Assembly (NCBI GenBank): GCA_947179485.1
Contig: OX359248.1
Coordinates: 265,501-329,500, forward strand
Length of the DNA stretch: 64,000 bases
From: Allacma fusca
Lineage: Eukaryota > Arthropoda > Collembola > Symphypleona > Sminthuridae
Direction of reading: 5' to 3'
Shown: positions 40,134 to 54,300 of the stretch, in pieces
How positions within the stretch are numbered: the stretch's first letter is position 1
How the letters are laid out: every line of letters begins with the position of its first letter
Translations under genes and position numbers: made by a program
The notes under the pieces: model-generated
Database searches by the model: none
Seen by the model: the letters and a program-made list of their open reading frames with translations, nothing else
What the model was told of the DNA's origin: nothing

Positions 40134-43100
40134 TTGAGTATTGTATGACTACATACATATGAACAAATAGCATGTGTATTTACAGAAAGGCTGGGTTGAC
40201 TATTTTTTGTGACAGCTGTATGAATGAATGCTTATGTCATGTCAAATTCACCGCAGGTGTCAAGCGAGTGACACAACGGGGAAATTGTTGAGCATTCGAG
40301 GGAAACTTGATTCACCATCCCGTGACTTTGCTGGTGCATTGCATCACTGAATTGCCCGTGATATTGTTAGCCATTGTTGAGGTTATGTAGTGACTCGATA
40401 AATGTTTGTCTACGTCGGCTCTTCTAGTCTACCGTTCAAACTCCGTTCTCTCTCACGAATAGCCTTCCTCTTCCAAACTAACAATGGATTTATTAGATGA
40501 GGAGTCTGCATTGGAAATCACGACTTGCTCAGCCAATGATTTGACTCTTAATTGTCTTTGTAACAAAGACAAGAAATAAATAGATTCACAGAGAGTTATT
40601 TCCTCTATGTATCTACATCTATTCTTGTTCTTACTGGGCTCTTCCTCCGTCTTCGTCTCTGTCTCTACAACATCTCTTCTAGTTCATATCTTACAATGAT
40701 ATAATCGAGTCCCCGTTGATTTCAACTTTATTTGCTCGAGCTTCAACTGTAACAACAACCTGTCCGTTACCTCCAACTTTATTTCCATTCTATGCGTACA
40801 ACAGACACATTTTTTTTTTATTCCCGGCTGCTGTGGAGTGTCTTCCTCCTCTGTCCCTCTTTCTAAACGCAGGGTTCAAATATTAACACAAACTTATATG
40901 AATATATCATTTCCAGACACCATCTTCTGACTCTCGCAGTCCTCATTCATACAGTAACTTTATAATCGAAATGCCTTGTAAATCTTGACAACATTCATTA
41001 TTGGCGCATTGACTTGACATTAAGTGTCAACGGAGATCAGACACGAGAATATTTATAAGGAAGCGCAGGCAGTTTCAGCCCTTTTCCCCTCTACGTCTTC
41101 CTCCTGGCTCTTCTCTTAAATCCACCTTTCTTTCCTACAATAATCCAATGTACAATCAGTACTTTGTATAGATACTCGTCGTAACTCCAGAACATCCACA
41201 AGTATCAAACAGAGAACTATCATAGATACCTCATTAGAAGAGTCGTCCTCACCTCCTTATCTCAAATCAAATTTCCATATAGTCGTACGATTTTTTACGA
41301 TTTCCACTCCCGTCCTTTGTCAAAGCTGATTTCAACTAGTCTTTTACCATGCCGGTCAATAGAGAGATTACACGGAATGTATAGTCACTGTTTGACAACA
41401 CACATACATACACAAGCCCTGCTAGGACCCCTTGTATTTTACATTTTCAAAATAAGTTGCACCTGTGTTCAAAATGTCGGAATTATCATTTCTGGATGCA
41501 TTTTTCTCGAAAAAATACAATGACTTTTGTTGCACACTGCATTACCTTGTTCACCAGACCCCTAGCCCATATATGTAGTATTAGGTCCATCGTGACCTTT
41601 TTGTATTGATATGAAAATTGTCCCTAATATGGGAAGGGGGCAGAAATAGGATACATGCAGCACAAGTCACCTGTCCGTGGATATAGCTCAGTTGGAAGGT
41701 AATTTAATGACTATATAACATCAAATTAATTTCACCAAAATTTTGAAGTCTGGTGAAAATTATGGTGAGATAACCAAAAATGTTGATTGTATGTAATACC
41801 ATCATTTCACACAAAGTTTCTACAACAATGAATCATCTATAACCTTGTCCCCCCCCCACAGGAGGAATTCTCCTTTTATAAAGTTTTTCAATTCCTGATA
41901 GAATTTCAAATTCATGTTGGCCAGGATTCCAAATGTCGAAAAAAGAAATTAAGCCCAATTTTTAGGGTCGTAATAGGAAATTAAGGTGACTAAGGTCCTT
42001 ATTGGGGTAGTTCTGATGCTGGCTTCCCTGCTTGCCTATCATAACGATAACTGCAGAACCAATGACACCAGTCCCTCCGAGCTTTTAATAGTGGCAATAC
42101 CTAAACAGTCACAAGTCTATTGATTTTCGGGGGGATCGGAGCATCCCTTTGACCTCAAAAATGTCACATATAAAAACGCGACAATACATATGTGCAAAAT
42201 TGAGTGGCACAACTCTCTCCGTATTGTGTATAATTTGATAATTAATTTTTAAAAATTTTGGCAGTTGTTAGTAGTATCGACTAGATGTCGCATGAAATTA
42301 GTTCGTACGATTTCAATCACCTTTTGAGTTTTCAAACTTTTTTTAAACCGAGCGTTCTTATACATAGCATAATACGTCTAACGTCTACATAGTACCAACA
42401 TTAGTTTCTCTGCCCCAGATACATATTACTTTTCAATAAATAATTTCGCCCTTTGTGACTTTGCGTTTTAGTACTAGGCTCCGAATTGATTTTATTTCGA
42501 TGAATCTGAATTATTTTTGATCAGTGTGTCATTTCTGTGTCATTGTTTCTTCCAACTGATTTACTTACGTATGTATACTGTATCATCCAATAACTATCGA
42601 TGGATTGAAAATGAATCTTCAATAGATAATAATTATTGTACCTGTCCTGAATCAGAGCCGGTACGTTTTGTTCAAAAACTCTCAAGGGTTTCAATGGATA
42701 TCTTATTAACAAAATTGAAACAACCAAAACAGGTGGATATACGAAATAAGATTTGTGTTTCACTATTGTTTGGACTCTTCTCCAGAATTGATTTTAATGA
42801 AATTCAATGACGGACGCAAAGTTAGAATGTTGAAAATTATCAGGATAACGTGGTGTTTTCAAGGTGAAGTCACAACCTTTGTAGCTAGGAGGTAATTGAA
42901 TATCAAGGTTTTCAAATATTTAGATAAATGACTAATGCTAGCTTTTTTTTTAGCGTGCACTCCACGAAGTAAGTGTCGTTAAAAAGCTGAGATGTGTGTG
43001 TACTATAATAAGTATTAGTATCGTTATCTGGACGCTCCGACACAAAAAGCAGTGCAATCATATTTTTACTTAGCATTTTTATTATCTTATCGAGGTTACA

Positions 43101-44648
43101 GTCTCGGCTATTACAGTGCGACACATCTCTACACCTACACCCTTACACAAATCACCTATTAGCATTATGGGTCCAACCTCGGGTATACCGTGTATACATG
43201 GAATTACTTATGTGCTTTATACATATGTAATAATTATATGTTGGTGTTTTTAACCGATCCAGTCACAACTCCTTCTGGCAGTGACGTGTCTTTCATTTAA
43301 TTATGGTCAGCATTTCTACTTAAAGATAAAAATTGATTTAAAAATATCAAGTGGAAAAATTAATTGGAACACTAACCTCTGCACGTAATGCTCCTCATCA
43401 AGAGCTTCTATTAAAAAGTATTGCGTTCTTTTACTGTAATCCAGTTATCTTTCTGCGGGCCATCCCGTAGGACCATTTCGGCAAAGTTTTTTCTCCTTAT
43501 TTCCCCCCTTAAATTTAGGCCGTTGATCTTACACGTGTTTCCTATGCACTGATAATTATAGTAAGTATAAGTAGATATGTACTTATGTATGAGGAGGTGA
43601 GATGCAAACTGGAACAAGTCAGTTTTACAAAGTTTTACAGGAGAAAAGAAAAACTTGTCAATTCCAAAAAATTAAGAATTCCAAGCTTGTAATAATAAAT
43701 TGTACTTAAATTGAAGAGTAGTAAGATTGTATATTGTCACACAGTTGTTAAAATTCCAGGTCCAATAACTTCAGTGGCAATACAAATTCTCGTTTTAAAA
43801 AAAATGAACTTATTTACTAGTTTTGCACCAAACTTAACCTCCCTGTTAACTTAATGCTTTCCTTGTGTCTTGTAGAAAGTACATTAAGAATGAAGAAACT
43901 ATATTTAGGAGCATTTAGTGGCTTGATCTTTCCGATTTACGCCTATAAAACGTTTGGGCTTTACTCCGTTTTGCATCTAACACACTATTGGTATTTTACA
44001 CCCTTTGGATGACGTTTGACCTTCACAGTTTTATCCATAGATGACCCTTCCTTTAGAACAATTACTTTTCAAATAAAACGAACATCTGGAAAAATAAACT
44101 TATTCCAGTTTTCATCTCACCTCTTCATATGCATGCCGATGTAGCCTTCCGTGATGAAGTGGTAGATGTAGATGTCTCCTTTTAAGGTGCATGTTTGGCT
44201 GGTTGCTGGGGCTTAAAGCTGAAATCACCGAATTATGTTAGTATTACATACGGAGGGGTATCATGTAGATAGATATTATATGTAGTGTGGAGATTGCATC
44301 GTCAGGGCTGAAAGGGTGTGACATTTTGTAATGCCTCGACGTTCCACTCTCAATCCGGACATTACATGCATATAGAAATTATGTATAGCTTATTAGCACT
44401 CACATGCAATTTATTCCGTAATTATGTACGTATCTGAACTTTATTGAAACCAGGTTTGACACTGGTATTATAGCACATATGTATTTATCTGTATGTTTCT
44501 TCCATTACTGAAAGAAAATGTGAATAATTGGAGTCAAGTACGCTGCTCCGTAAATATGTCTTCCTCCAGCTTTGAGCGTGGATGTTTTTTATTAGCATGT
44601 GTTTTTCGGTGACATTGCATGTGTTGTGGCTTCAAGTATTGTCTTATC

Positions 44649-44664
44649 GTGTGTGTGTGTGTGT
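44649..44664. repeat. (GT)8 microsatellite
   Basis: Eight uninterrupted GT units. Confidence 0.8.
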
Positions 44665-45140
44665 ATAAGTACTTGAAGGTAATTTTGCAAACTTCCCTAC
44701 AGTTGTACTGCAACTTTTGTACGTTACTACAGACAATTGATTGGATATGTTTGTTTAAGGTTTACGCTAGGATGAGGAGCACAATAATCCATCATGGGAA
44801 TAATATTAAAGGGACCCTCTGGAAATCCATTGGAGTTACTTGTTTTACAACGTGATTATTCCTTTTACTTTTGTATTAATGTCATTCTCCTTCATTGACT
44901 TTTTAACTCACGTTGTTTCTTTCATGTTATTTTCCTATCTAATACTCTGTTGTTGGAGCATACATACTTTACCTGCCTTGACCATTCGTACTTGATACTA
45001 TTTATATTACTAGTACCTCTACATTTATGTCTAAACATATGCGGTGTGTGTACCCACACACACCTACTCTGTCATTTGTCTCACCTTATTTTTATGTTGG
45101 ATCTTTCTTTTTTTTTCAATCATAAACTGTATCATATTTC

Positions 45141-45200
45141 AATATGTATAATTATATAATTATATATATATATATATTGATGTATATATAATTATAAATG
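45141..45200. repeat. AT-rich low-complexity tract with (TA)n
   Basis: Contains an uninterrupted TA run at 45161-45177 flanked by ATAATTATA words. Confidence 0.8.
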
Positions 45201-48200
45201 TAAACTTGTCAACTGCAATAATAATAAACGTTGAATTATTTGCGCCGAAGAAGTTTGTCAAACAAATTTCCCCCTCTCTAACTTCTAGACGCAAATGAGA
45301 GGGGAAATATGGGATTTCCCTTTATGCTTGTAGCTAATTTTCTTTCTTAGAGTCTCTGCAATATATTTACATACATCATTGGCCGTCGTAATAAATTTTA
45401 TAGAATTTAAACTTTATAATTTTTTATTAGTATAAAGGAAAGAAAGATTGGAAGAAATTAAGCACCCATTAAAAAAAGGGAAGTTATTAGGAAAGAAGAG
45501 TAGGAATATTCCAAGTTTCTACTTTGTACAGGGGAGTATTTTGTGCCACCCTGTACGTATTGAGGACTGTAGTACTGTCGTGTAAGACTGAACTGTCAGC
45601 GTACTTAAAAGTTGAGAATTAATTTGGGAACACCCAAGAAATACTAACAACAAGAAGGGAAAGATTCTCTAAGGTATCTTTAATGTTGCTAATTGTAGGG
45701 TGTACATATGTAACCTTACTTTTAAGGGATTCTTTCCGGTGCAGAATTCAATTGGGGTACATTGTGGGTTAAGAATTTCTGAGGTATGTCAAGAGCCGTG
45801 GCTAGACACTAAAAACAAAATTGCATTAATAATATTTGCTTTGAAAATAGCATGCTGATATAAGTAAATGTTGGTGTTGAGTGGAGTGGGGTGCTTGACA
45901 GTGTATGTGCAGGAGCGAGAATAACGATCCAGGCCTTCTTTTAAGCATAGCATGAAAGTTATTGCATTTAAAGTGTAAATGCATTATTTAAAATTGGAAT
46001 TGTGTAGAAAGGTAGGTTGTTGAGGAGAGGAGAGTTTGTTAGGAATTCACGTGATTCAAGTGACTTGTGGAGAGGGAATAAATATTACTTGAACAAGTCT
46101 CGCTCATGATATTTTTCAAGTAGAGTAGAGAGAGAGAGATGAGTGTTTAAGGGATCCTTTAAGTGTATCTACATAGTCATTTGGTATCCATATCTCAAGC
46201 TTTGTTAATGAAAACTAATTGGAAATGAGGATGGAAATGCTATACTGTGAATATGCCTAGCGTGCATACATTGAATAGTTAACTGCATTAAGACAAGGTA
46301 AACCAAAGGGAAAAAATGTTGGCCTGCGCACGTTTTGGTTATGGGGGATTTGAATGCTGAAGCACGTTTATGGTTTGTGTCAAACTGGTTGGTCCGTTTT
46401 CTTGAGCGTATAAATTCATTACTAGCTCTTGTGTTATTGTAGTCCTTTTCAGACAGCGCCTTAGCCTGTAAGTCTATATGTATGCACTTGTAGTTTCTTA
46501 TATTATATGTACTAGTCAGATATGATTTTCCATTGTCAGGTTTGATGAAGGTGTCTCAATGTATAATTACAAGTATAGAAGGTAATTTTGTAACGTGTGG
46601 GAGTATTATCATTGGAGAGTGGTAAGTGAATCCCGGATGCCGATTAGACTGCAAGGTAAAGTAAGCAAGTAATTAAATGTATCTATCTGTAGATACTGTA
46701 GATAGGTATATAGATTTCCATTGACGGTATTGATACCTTTGTGAATCTGCTCTCAGTGCTCACACATAGATATACAAATGCACAAATTTACTACAGGGTT
46801 ATGTAATAATGCAGGGTTATGGACAAAGTGTAGGTTACACTCATGTACCAATTTTGAGCATATCCAAGTCTTCACTGCCATGTCAAAAGGTTTATATAGT
46901 AATCCAGAGAATTGTGTGTGGTATGATTTCATGGAAGATGAAAGTGTGTTTTTTTCTCTAATACTTGTAGTATGTATTTAATACTCACTCGCTTTTATTA
47001 TTCCTGAATAATGATTTGGTAAATTTTGGAGTATTGGAGTGGAGACTGAGAATAGTACGATGTGAGTTGAGTGGGTAAATATAGACGTCATATACATACA
47101 TAGAGATACTTGATTATGCATGGAAACTTTGATGATTCTGCAGCTGGAATATTTAGCGAGAGAGCTGTCGTTTGCATGTGATAAAATTATCACTGACTCA
47201 GTTGCACTTGAAGAATAATATATGGTGACTAAGTGACGTTCCAATAGGAATGTCAACAAGGATTTCAACTACCTCTATCTGTACCATTGAGATTGTGAGG
47301 TGGACATTAGACTCTGAGCGAGAAATCTTCGTTAGTCGTACTTTGTCTCTTGCAGTGTTTAGTAGTCGTCACGTTTCCGGAACGGTTCAAGGAGTTAACT
47401 AGATTCTAGAATGTTATTACGATATTTTTGATTGTTGATATTCTGTACTTTGGGGTTCAAAAGTACGACAAATTTAGAATGAGAGTCTGCTTCTGAATTA
47501 TTTTTTTGTCGTGACTATTGCACCTTCTAAGATATATATTCTGTAAGGATTTCCAAGTGAAGTTGTTCCAATTTTGCACGTACATAAACAGTGTGTGTAT
47601 AAATTTATGATTTAGCTCACTCCGCTACAGTCGCCTCTATACACTTGATGTGCAGGGGAATGAAAATAGTGATTAAATAGGGATCAATTGGGCCAAATGT
47701 GATAGATTAATTTAAATTGCAAGTTTCAAAGGAAGGATGTGCTTGGTGTGTATAGATACAGATACATACATATGTTCCAACCCCAGAAGACAGCTACTGT
47801 AACATCTAACTAAGGGATAATGTTGTCGCATGTTTTGTTCCATTAAATAGTTGTGCTAAGATACAAGTGAATCACTCTGACGCTTACTAATACAAAGGCG
47901 GCCCACACGTATATTTCAGTGTGTAGTGAAGTACAAGTCTATGGAATACGAAATGTTGATTTTTCCTCAAGGACGATGACGGTCTAGGAATTAATTAGTA
48001 CGGATTTTTTTTTCTGGTGTCTTACAGCACAAGCTTTGGCAGTATGATCCAGTTCCTATATTTGCACATATTGTGAGTGAGTTCAAAAGAGTGAGTAATT
48101 TATATCGCCACCAGTATCTGTATCTGCCTTGTTTACCAATTAAATGTGGGATCCTGTGTCTAAGTTCAAATCTGTCGTTCATGAGTTGCACACACACAAA

Positions 48201-48210
48201 GTAATTAATT

Positions 48211-48313
48211 ATGGATCAACTGAATGATGAAAACACTGTGAGTTGTTTTGAGACTGAAAGTGTTCTCTCGGCAGAAATTTCTGCTGATGAGGAATCTATT
48301 TACTCGCTTGCAG
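48211..48313 (+). CDS. bbg: First coding exon of the short isoform (alternative N-terminus)
   Basis: An ATG opens 34 codons of an acidic peptide (starts [10 protein letters not shown], ends SIYSLA) plus one base, then the donor GCAG|GTAATT. The single trailing G completes a Gly codon with the GT that begins the exon at 53521. An in-frame TAA at 48202-48204 lies just before the ATG. Entry from the nearest AG (48200-48201) in the phase left by the 24-kb exon would hit a TGA after a few codons. It is therefore best read as a true initiator exon served by its own promoter. No convincing TATA or initiator was identified upstream. This exon was inferred from frame and splice signals only. Confidence 0.65.
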
Positions 48314-51300
48314 GTAATTACTATTGCTATTGCTAGATCTATCAAGTTACATCGTTTCACACGTAGTCTCACAGTCAGTCCTACTATTGCATCTCTGGCA
48401 GTCTAAATAAATGTTTTTCTTGTATTGTTTACACTGTATGTACATATCTATCTGCAGTTATGCCGTTCCCCCTTTATCCCTGTGTACTCTTTACCTTCTA
48501 TGTACATACATGATGCACTGAACTCAACATGCACATTACATGATTGTATTAGCATGAGCCAATTTTCGCTATTTGGCCAAAGGGTTGTTCGCTCTTACTT
48601 TTAGCAACAAGTATTGTATTTTCTATGTTGGGCTCAATGCTCAGTTTGTGTGTTTGTAAGATGAAACGTTTTGGGAACGGGGAAGAGATTAAGACAAGGC
48701 TTTATTATTTGCTTGTGAGTCATATGCCGTATATTGAAGATTGCGTGTATTCCGATTGGATAGTTCTCTTTCTCACCTGTCTCTCCACTTCTACTATTTG
48801 GTTGGTTTTACAAACATATGGTTTTGAAAAGAGCGGATTGTGACTGCAATTGAAAGTAGTGGAGAGGAGAAGGAGAAAAAACTGTAAATAAGATAAAAGA
48901 GATATTCCGATGTGAAATGTGTTGTGCCTTTTACAGTCCCATTCTCACATTATGGAAATGTGCGCTGTACTCTTAAGATTACAGCAGTGAGTTTTAAACT
49001 TATACGTACACTGATCCTGTGAAGGTTTCCATTTCCACGTCAATTTACCATTATGAGACGTGTAAATACTCCTAATATTTACTATTACGTAGGGCCATTG
49101 AAAGACCTGGTCTTCATCACAAGTTACTGTGTCGACCTGCGAAAAACGTTGAGCGCCAGGGATTCATAAATGTTTGAGCTATTTAGCATGTTCTTCTTTC
49201 TTTTGCTATTCCTTGAGAAGAAACGTATTCATTGTCCTGTGTAAATTCCTGGTGTATGTGTAATACATAGTGTACATACGATCGAAATGGCTGGAATCTG
49301 AAATTTGAGGAGGAAAAGCTGAACTTGGTTTGAACTTTCAACTTCTTGTTAGGCATACATAATTTCTTATATGGTGAGGTTGTTTAATGTTAAAACACGA
49401 AATAATTATAAAAGGATTATTTAGCGTCTGTACTATTTTGGAACTTGAGTCAGCCAGAGAGTGAAGTACAGTGAAGTACTTAATGCTTGGAAATGGCAGG
49501 TACGAGTAAGGTATCCGTATAGTATGTATATCTGTAATATGTACAGGAATAGAGTTGATGTAGAAAAATGGGGGTGTATTTGTTTAACAAGTATTTGGTA
49601 GTGCTGCGGCTGTAACGTTATGTCATCTCTTTGGGAAAAGCAAGCGTGACCAAGCAAAATAATGAGATAGTGTAGTACAAGAGGAGAGGAGGCACGTCGT
49701 CTTCTCTTGACTGATCTAAATTAATGTTGCCACAATGTATCATGCATATCGGCTTCTTTCTTCAACTTTACGTCAATTCTCTTGTCTCTCTCTCTCTCTC
49801 TCTCTCTCACTCACTCGCACACAAAATCTTCACAACTCACGTTTGCCCAAGTTTTTCACACAAAATCCTTCAGTATGGGATGTACATACATAGTGCATCA
49901 GGTACATAAGGTATCAAAAGGGAGTGGATGTGCACAGTTTGGAATTATGTTCTCCCTTCTACAGTATTAGCATCCACTACTACTCCTATACTAAATACAC
50001 TTCTACTGTACTCTCATAAAGTGTGTGCGTCTATTCCTCCATTGCAGTAATGTACACTGACTAGCAGTCCTCTGTGCGCATAAATGCATTCCTGCTAAAA
50101 AAAATATATAGAAGTATAATAATAATTACAGAATGGTAGACACATGTGTATGCACATGCCTGCTTGACAAGATACTTGTTAGCTATGAAGTAAAAGTATT
50201 TCCTTTGTTCGTTTTTGTTCTTATAAAGGATTTACTTCATCTTCTACTGTACTTTAATCTGGCCCGTTCTTAATGTTATACAGTACTGTGAATGAGATAG
50301 TGAGAAGAGTAAGGCCAGGTAGATATATAATCTTTTGCTTATTACAAGACACTCAAAGAGAGGCATGGTGAGAGGTGAATGATAGGAAAGCTTGTAGCAT
50401 TACCAGCTAACCTCGATTTGATTAACTTCAGTCCAGATTTTCTTGATCAGATGTCAGTAATTTTTTTCCTAGGTTATTTAGCAGCTGGTGTTGTAGGTAG
50501 TAAGAAGTAGTAAGTAACTAAATTAGAATACATTGAAATCATGGTGCTGATTCTGAGTGAAAGAATTTATTTGTTATAAATCTGAGAGATTTTTAACAAG
50601 TGATAATATTGGACATTACTACAATGATTTTTTGGTGAAGGTAGTGTAAGTTTATGTGTATGCACTTTTATGCTGATTACTGTAGATATCCGTGTGCATA
50701 TCAGCATCGACACAAGTCATGATATTCTTACCTCACCCCTCTTACCTTCATCGTGTGCTCATTTACAATAACTCCACTTTGTCCATTCAGTTTTGAAAGC
50801 TCTCTTATTTTTGAAGGAGTGTGTGCTCACGGTGTTATGAATTAATTGTCATTACCATAAGAGCCCTTTCAGACTCCAAAAACTAGGCAAAGTTTGTATC
50901 TTTTTTTTACCATTCTCCTGTCTTTCTACTTCGTGCACTCACATCTTATAAAAAATGATACTTTTTGACAGAAACACTGCATTTTGGAAACGTGAGTCCT
51001 GCCTCCGCTTCCTGCTTCTGGCCATTTTGTAATTTACGGAATATTAGCATCTGGTTTTTTTATTATTAAAAGAAATGACAACTGGTGAGTGAGTGCGGTT
51101 AGAGTTATGAGCTTGTTTAAATTATCTTATCTGTATCTCTGGGATTCATTTCTCCTGAGTATTTACTTTACATTGGCCTGCAAACGTACATGTATACACT
51201 GCATTATTTCATACCACCTCCTTTTCCTAATTTCCCGTCTGCGCTTTCATCCTGACAGTTCTTTTCAAAGTACTGTAATTCAACCCACTAAATTTACCCA

Positions 51301-54300
51301 AATCAGGAGTTTTTGTAGCTACAGTGGACTCTCTCTTTAACGGATGCTCAAGGACTGGAAATTTTTCCCTCAAAAGCATTATTCCCATGAATAGTCTTAA
51401 GCATTGTATGCAAACGGAACTGGGAACTGGGACCATATCTTATATCCGGAATCTGTTTTAAGGGCATTCTTTCTTGTGGGAGTGCACTGTGTTACTACAT
51501 TCAGGGTTTTGAGTGGACATAAAGCATTTTGCTTGTGTGAGGTTCATTTCTTGAAAGCTCCTTATTTAGAACTTCTCAGCTGATTTGTGAGTTGAGTCAT
51601 GGAGTAGAATACAGAGAGTGAGCCATACAACACGGGTGATGATGCAGGAATTCGTGGTGATTTCTAATGAGTATTCAGACCAAAGTTCAAACTTGCTTAT
51701 TTCCAACCACTCTCACTTATAAACTTTCAACATTAAAATACTTGACATGTATTGTCGTTAAATTTTACTGCCTGCTTAATTCATGGTTTTACTTTTGTAA
51801 ATGGTAAAATAACATTAGGGAAAAATTGGCGTTTTATTTTTCCCTGGTACTCGCATTTTTTTTCTTTTTTTACTGTTAACGAATAATGGGTCAGCATTTC
51901 TCCTGTGTGGTTTTTATATACTTACTGCCTGTATTGCCAGCTTGAGAGCAGTGGGCAATTAAATATAGCTCTATTTCTGAAGTGAAAATTCGGTTTGTGA
52001 CGTTCCTTTGGAATTTTTACAGCTATATTTATATATTCGATAGTTATTTATGTTTGTAAATGTAACTTTAATGTGGTTGTAAAAGGCAAGGGTTCGGACG
52101 TTGGCGTTTTAGACAAGTGCATACTCTTTACCTCCTGCTTCATGTTGTATATTACGCTACCACGGTCACTTCTGCACTTACATAGTGAGTCTGGTTATTC
52201 CGTTCTAATTGCAGTTAATGAAGGTGGAATAGTGAATTTCCACTTGTCCCACTTCTCCCCAACTGCACTGCACTGTCTTCTGTCTTGACAACATTTCTTT
52301 GGAATGGGGAAGGTTCCACTTGTCATTCCATTTTCAGCTGATTGTGAGTTAATGTAATAGCGGAGATATACATACATAGCTATAGCTACGTACCACGTAT
52401 ATAAATTATTTTGATATTATCAGGTACGTAAGTATGCACTGTGCATACAGTATTTCGTAGTTTAGTATCCACTCTTATTATTTGTTATTTGGAACCTGTA
52501 CATAAACACATTTCATTCATAATTTTTGAATTTCTGTAAAAACTCTTTATGATTTTGAGTAATTTTGCTTGTATTCAACCTAATTTTTATGTCCATAGTT
52601 CTGCATAAACTTACATATAATTATATATATACATACATTTAATATATAAATTCAGATTCAGGGGTATGTATGGAAAGTGTGGCACCGAAGAGAATGTAGT
52701 TGCAACTTCGCTTGCCTTTTGACATGTGTGGAATCTTTTGCTTCCCTTCATGCCATTAAATTGTATTACTGACTTTCTTCAGTAAATTAAAACAAGCTCA
52801 TGCAAGCATGTTGGGGCTAGCGTGACTAATGTTTGCAATAGCATAACTACATATCTCAAGTAATGAGGGATGAGAAATGTGGCCATTTGGGCAAATAAAT
52901 ACCAAATTACTCGAGGTAGTCGGAATATTGCGGGCTTTTAAGAACGTGAGAATTTGAAAATATCATTCGATTTACTTATTGTTAGTAGTGCTATTCATAT
53001 AAATATAAATAGCAGTTTGTTATACTCTACAATCATTATGTTTTGCTGCATACTTTTTGTACGTTCGACAATTATTTTTTATGTTCTTAATGCACTGATT
53101 TAGCATATGTGGTAGTCTATTTTACGAATTACAATGAAACTTTCAAAAAAGGTGGTTTTACTGTAAAAAGCCAAAAATGTTATAACCTATTGGAGTGTTC
53201 CCGTGGCTCTAATGATTTGCTAAACTGAATTCCATGTGAGCATGTTAAATTTTGCATCCTCTCGTCTCCATAACTGAAAGTTTATTTAAGCAAGAATTAT
53301 TAAGGGATTAACTAAGTGTTTTCCTACCCAAATATAATTTCTGGGCTATCGGGTTTTGTTTTATTGGTCAGTGTGTCTTGAAGTTTGCATAATTATTACA
53401 GGCTTGTGAGGGTTCATTGTGCTACTCTCGATATATCTATGTATGTACTGTGTGTGGAGGATTTGTTTTTGTTATGAGCTTCCCATAGGTATTCTAAAAG
53501 AGGGTTTTATTTAATTACAGGTTCTTCTAGCGAAGCGAAAGGAATGGATAGTTCCCATGATTTGTACCATCAATTCAATCCACCAGCTTTCTCCCGTCTG
53601 CCTCCAGACGGCGACGAATTTCCTAATAGTTGGTCGGATGAGAAGAATGGACCAGTAGTAACGAATAGTGAGGAGAGCAATAGCAAGGCGTTCTACCGTA
53701 CTGAGATGAAGATGCTCGGTAAGCCACCACCGCCAGTGCCAATTTCTGAACCACCAGAAGAAGAAGTCCCTCCGCCATTGCCTTCTTCCGTGCCTCCCCT
53801 TCCACCCCAGAAGGCTCTGCTCACTCGACGGAGCAGCAGTGTGGAGGAGAGGAAGCGGATGTTTATTGCTCAAAATGCAAACAGTAGTAACAGTACTAAC
53901 AGTAACCACACTAATAAAGTATCCATCCCGAGTGTCCTGGCTCGACCCCAAGAGCCGAGTAAGAAGAGTGTGAGGGACAAAATCGCCATGTTTTCCAGTC
54001 GCAGCTCCAGCACTGAGGATACTCCAGACAATACAGTCCCCGTCCCCAGCAAGGCTCTAGGAAATGGATACAGCACCTTACCAAATAATAGTAATACTTC
54101 GGCCAGTAATGGTCGAACCATATCCAACTCGACGTCTAGTCTTCCTAGATCCGCTGCTTCCAGTGCCTTCAGCAAGAGCTCGGATAATTTGCTTGCCGGA
54201 AGTTTCGTGACTAGCAGTTGCACTCCAGGACCTAAATCGGTCCATACTCCTCGTACCACAGAGAATTGGAAGATTACCCAGAGCACGTATGACCTTAGTG

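Larger units (their letters stand above)
24181..48210 (+). other. Long intron of the long isoform, first part
   Basis: Twenty-four kb with no further exon I can support. It is rich in dinucleotide repeats, ACATATGT palindromes and TACATA runs. Pyrimidine-rich segments lie near 32.6-33.3 kb and 40.6-41.3 kb. Open frames of up to 121 codons (29480-29845) and 115 codons (24677-25024) show no recognisable domain. A possible untranslated first exon ends at 33389. The intron status depends on the 23914-24180 exon truly belonging to the gene. Confidence 0.5.
48314..53520 (+). other. Intron between the first coding exon and the 3.7-kb exon
   Basis: A 5207-bp intron bounded by GTAATT and TTAATTACAG. 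It contains a (TC)n tract at 49785-49808, a degenerate pogo-like MITE at 51320-51491, and a mini-exon candidate (ATG, ten bases, donor) at 51075-51084. No other coding exon was seen. Confidence 0.65.

Noticed and set aside
41684..41695. TAGCTCAGTTGG, identical to a tRNA A box
   Set aside because: No matching D-stem, anticodon arm or B box within tRNA distance. At best a tRNA or SINE fragment.
45527..45556. Short inverted repeat GTACAGGG ... CCCTGTAC
   Set aside because: Only 8 bp per arm and 30 bp overall with no target duplication. Too small to call a transposon.
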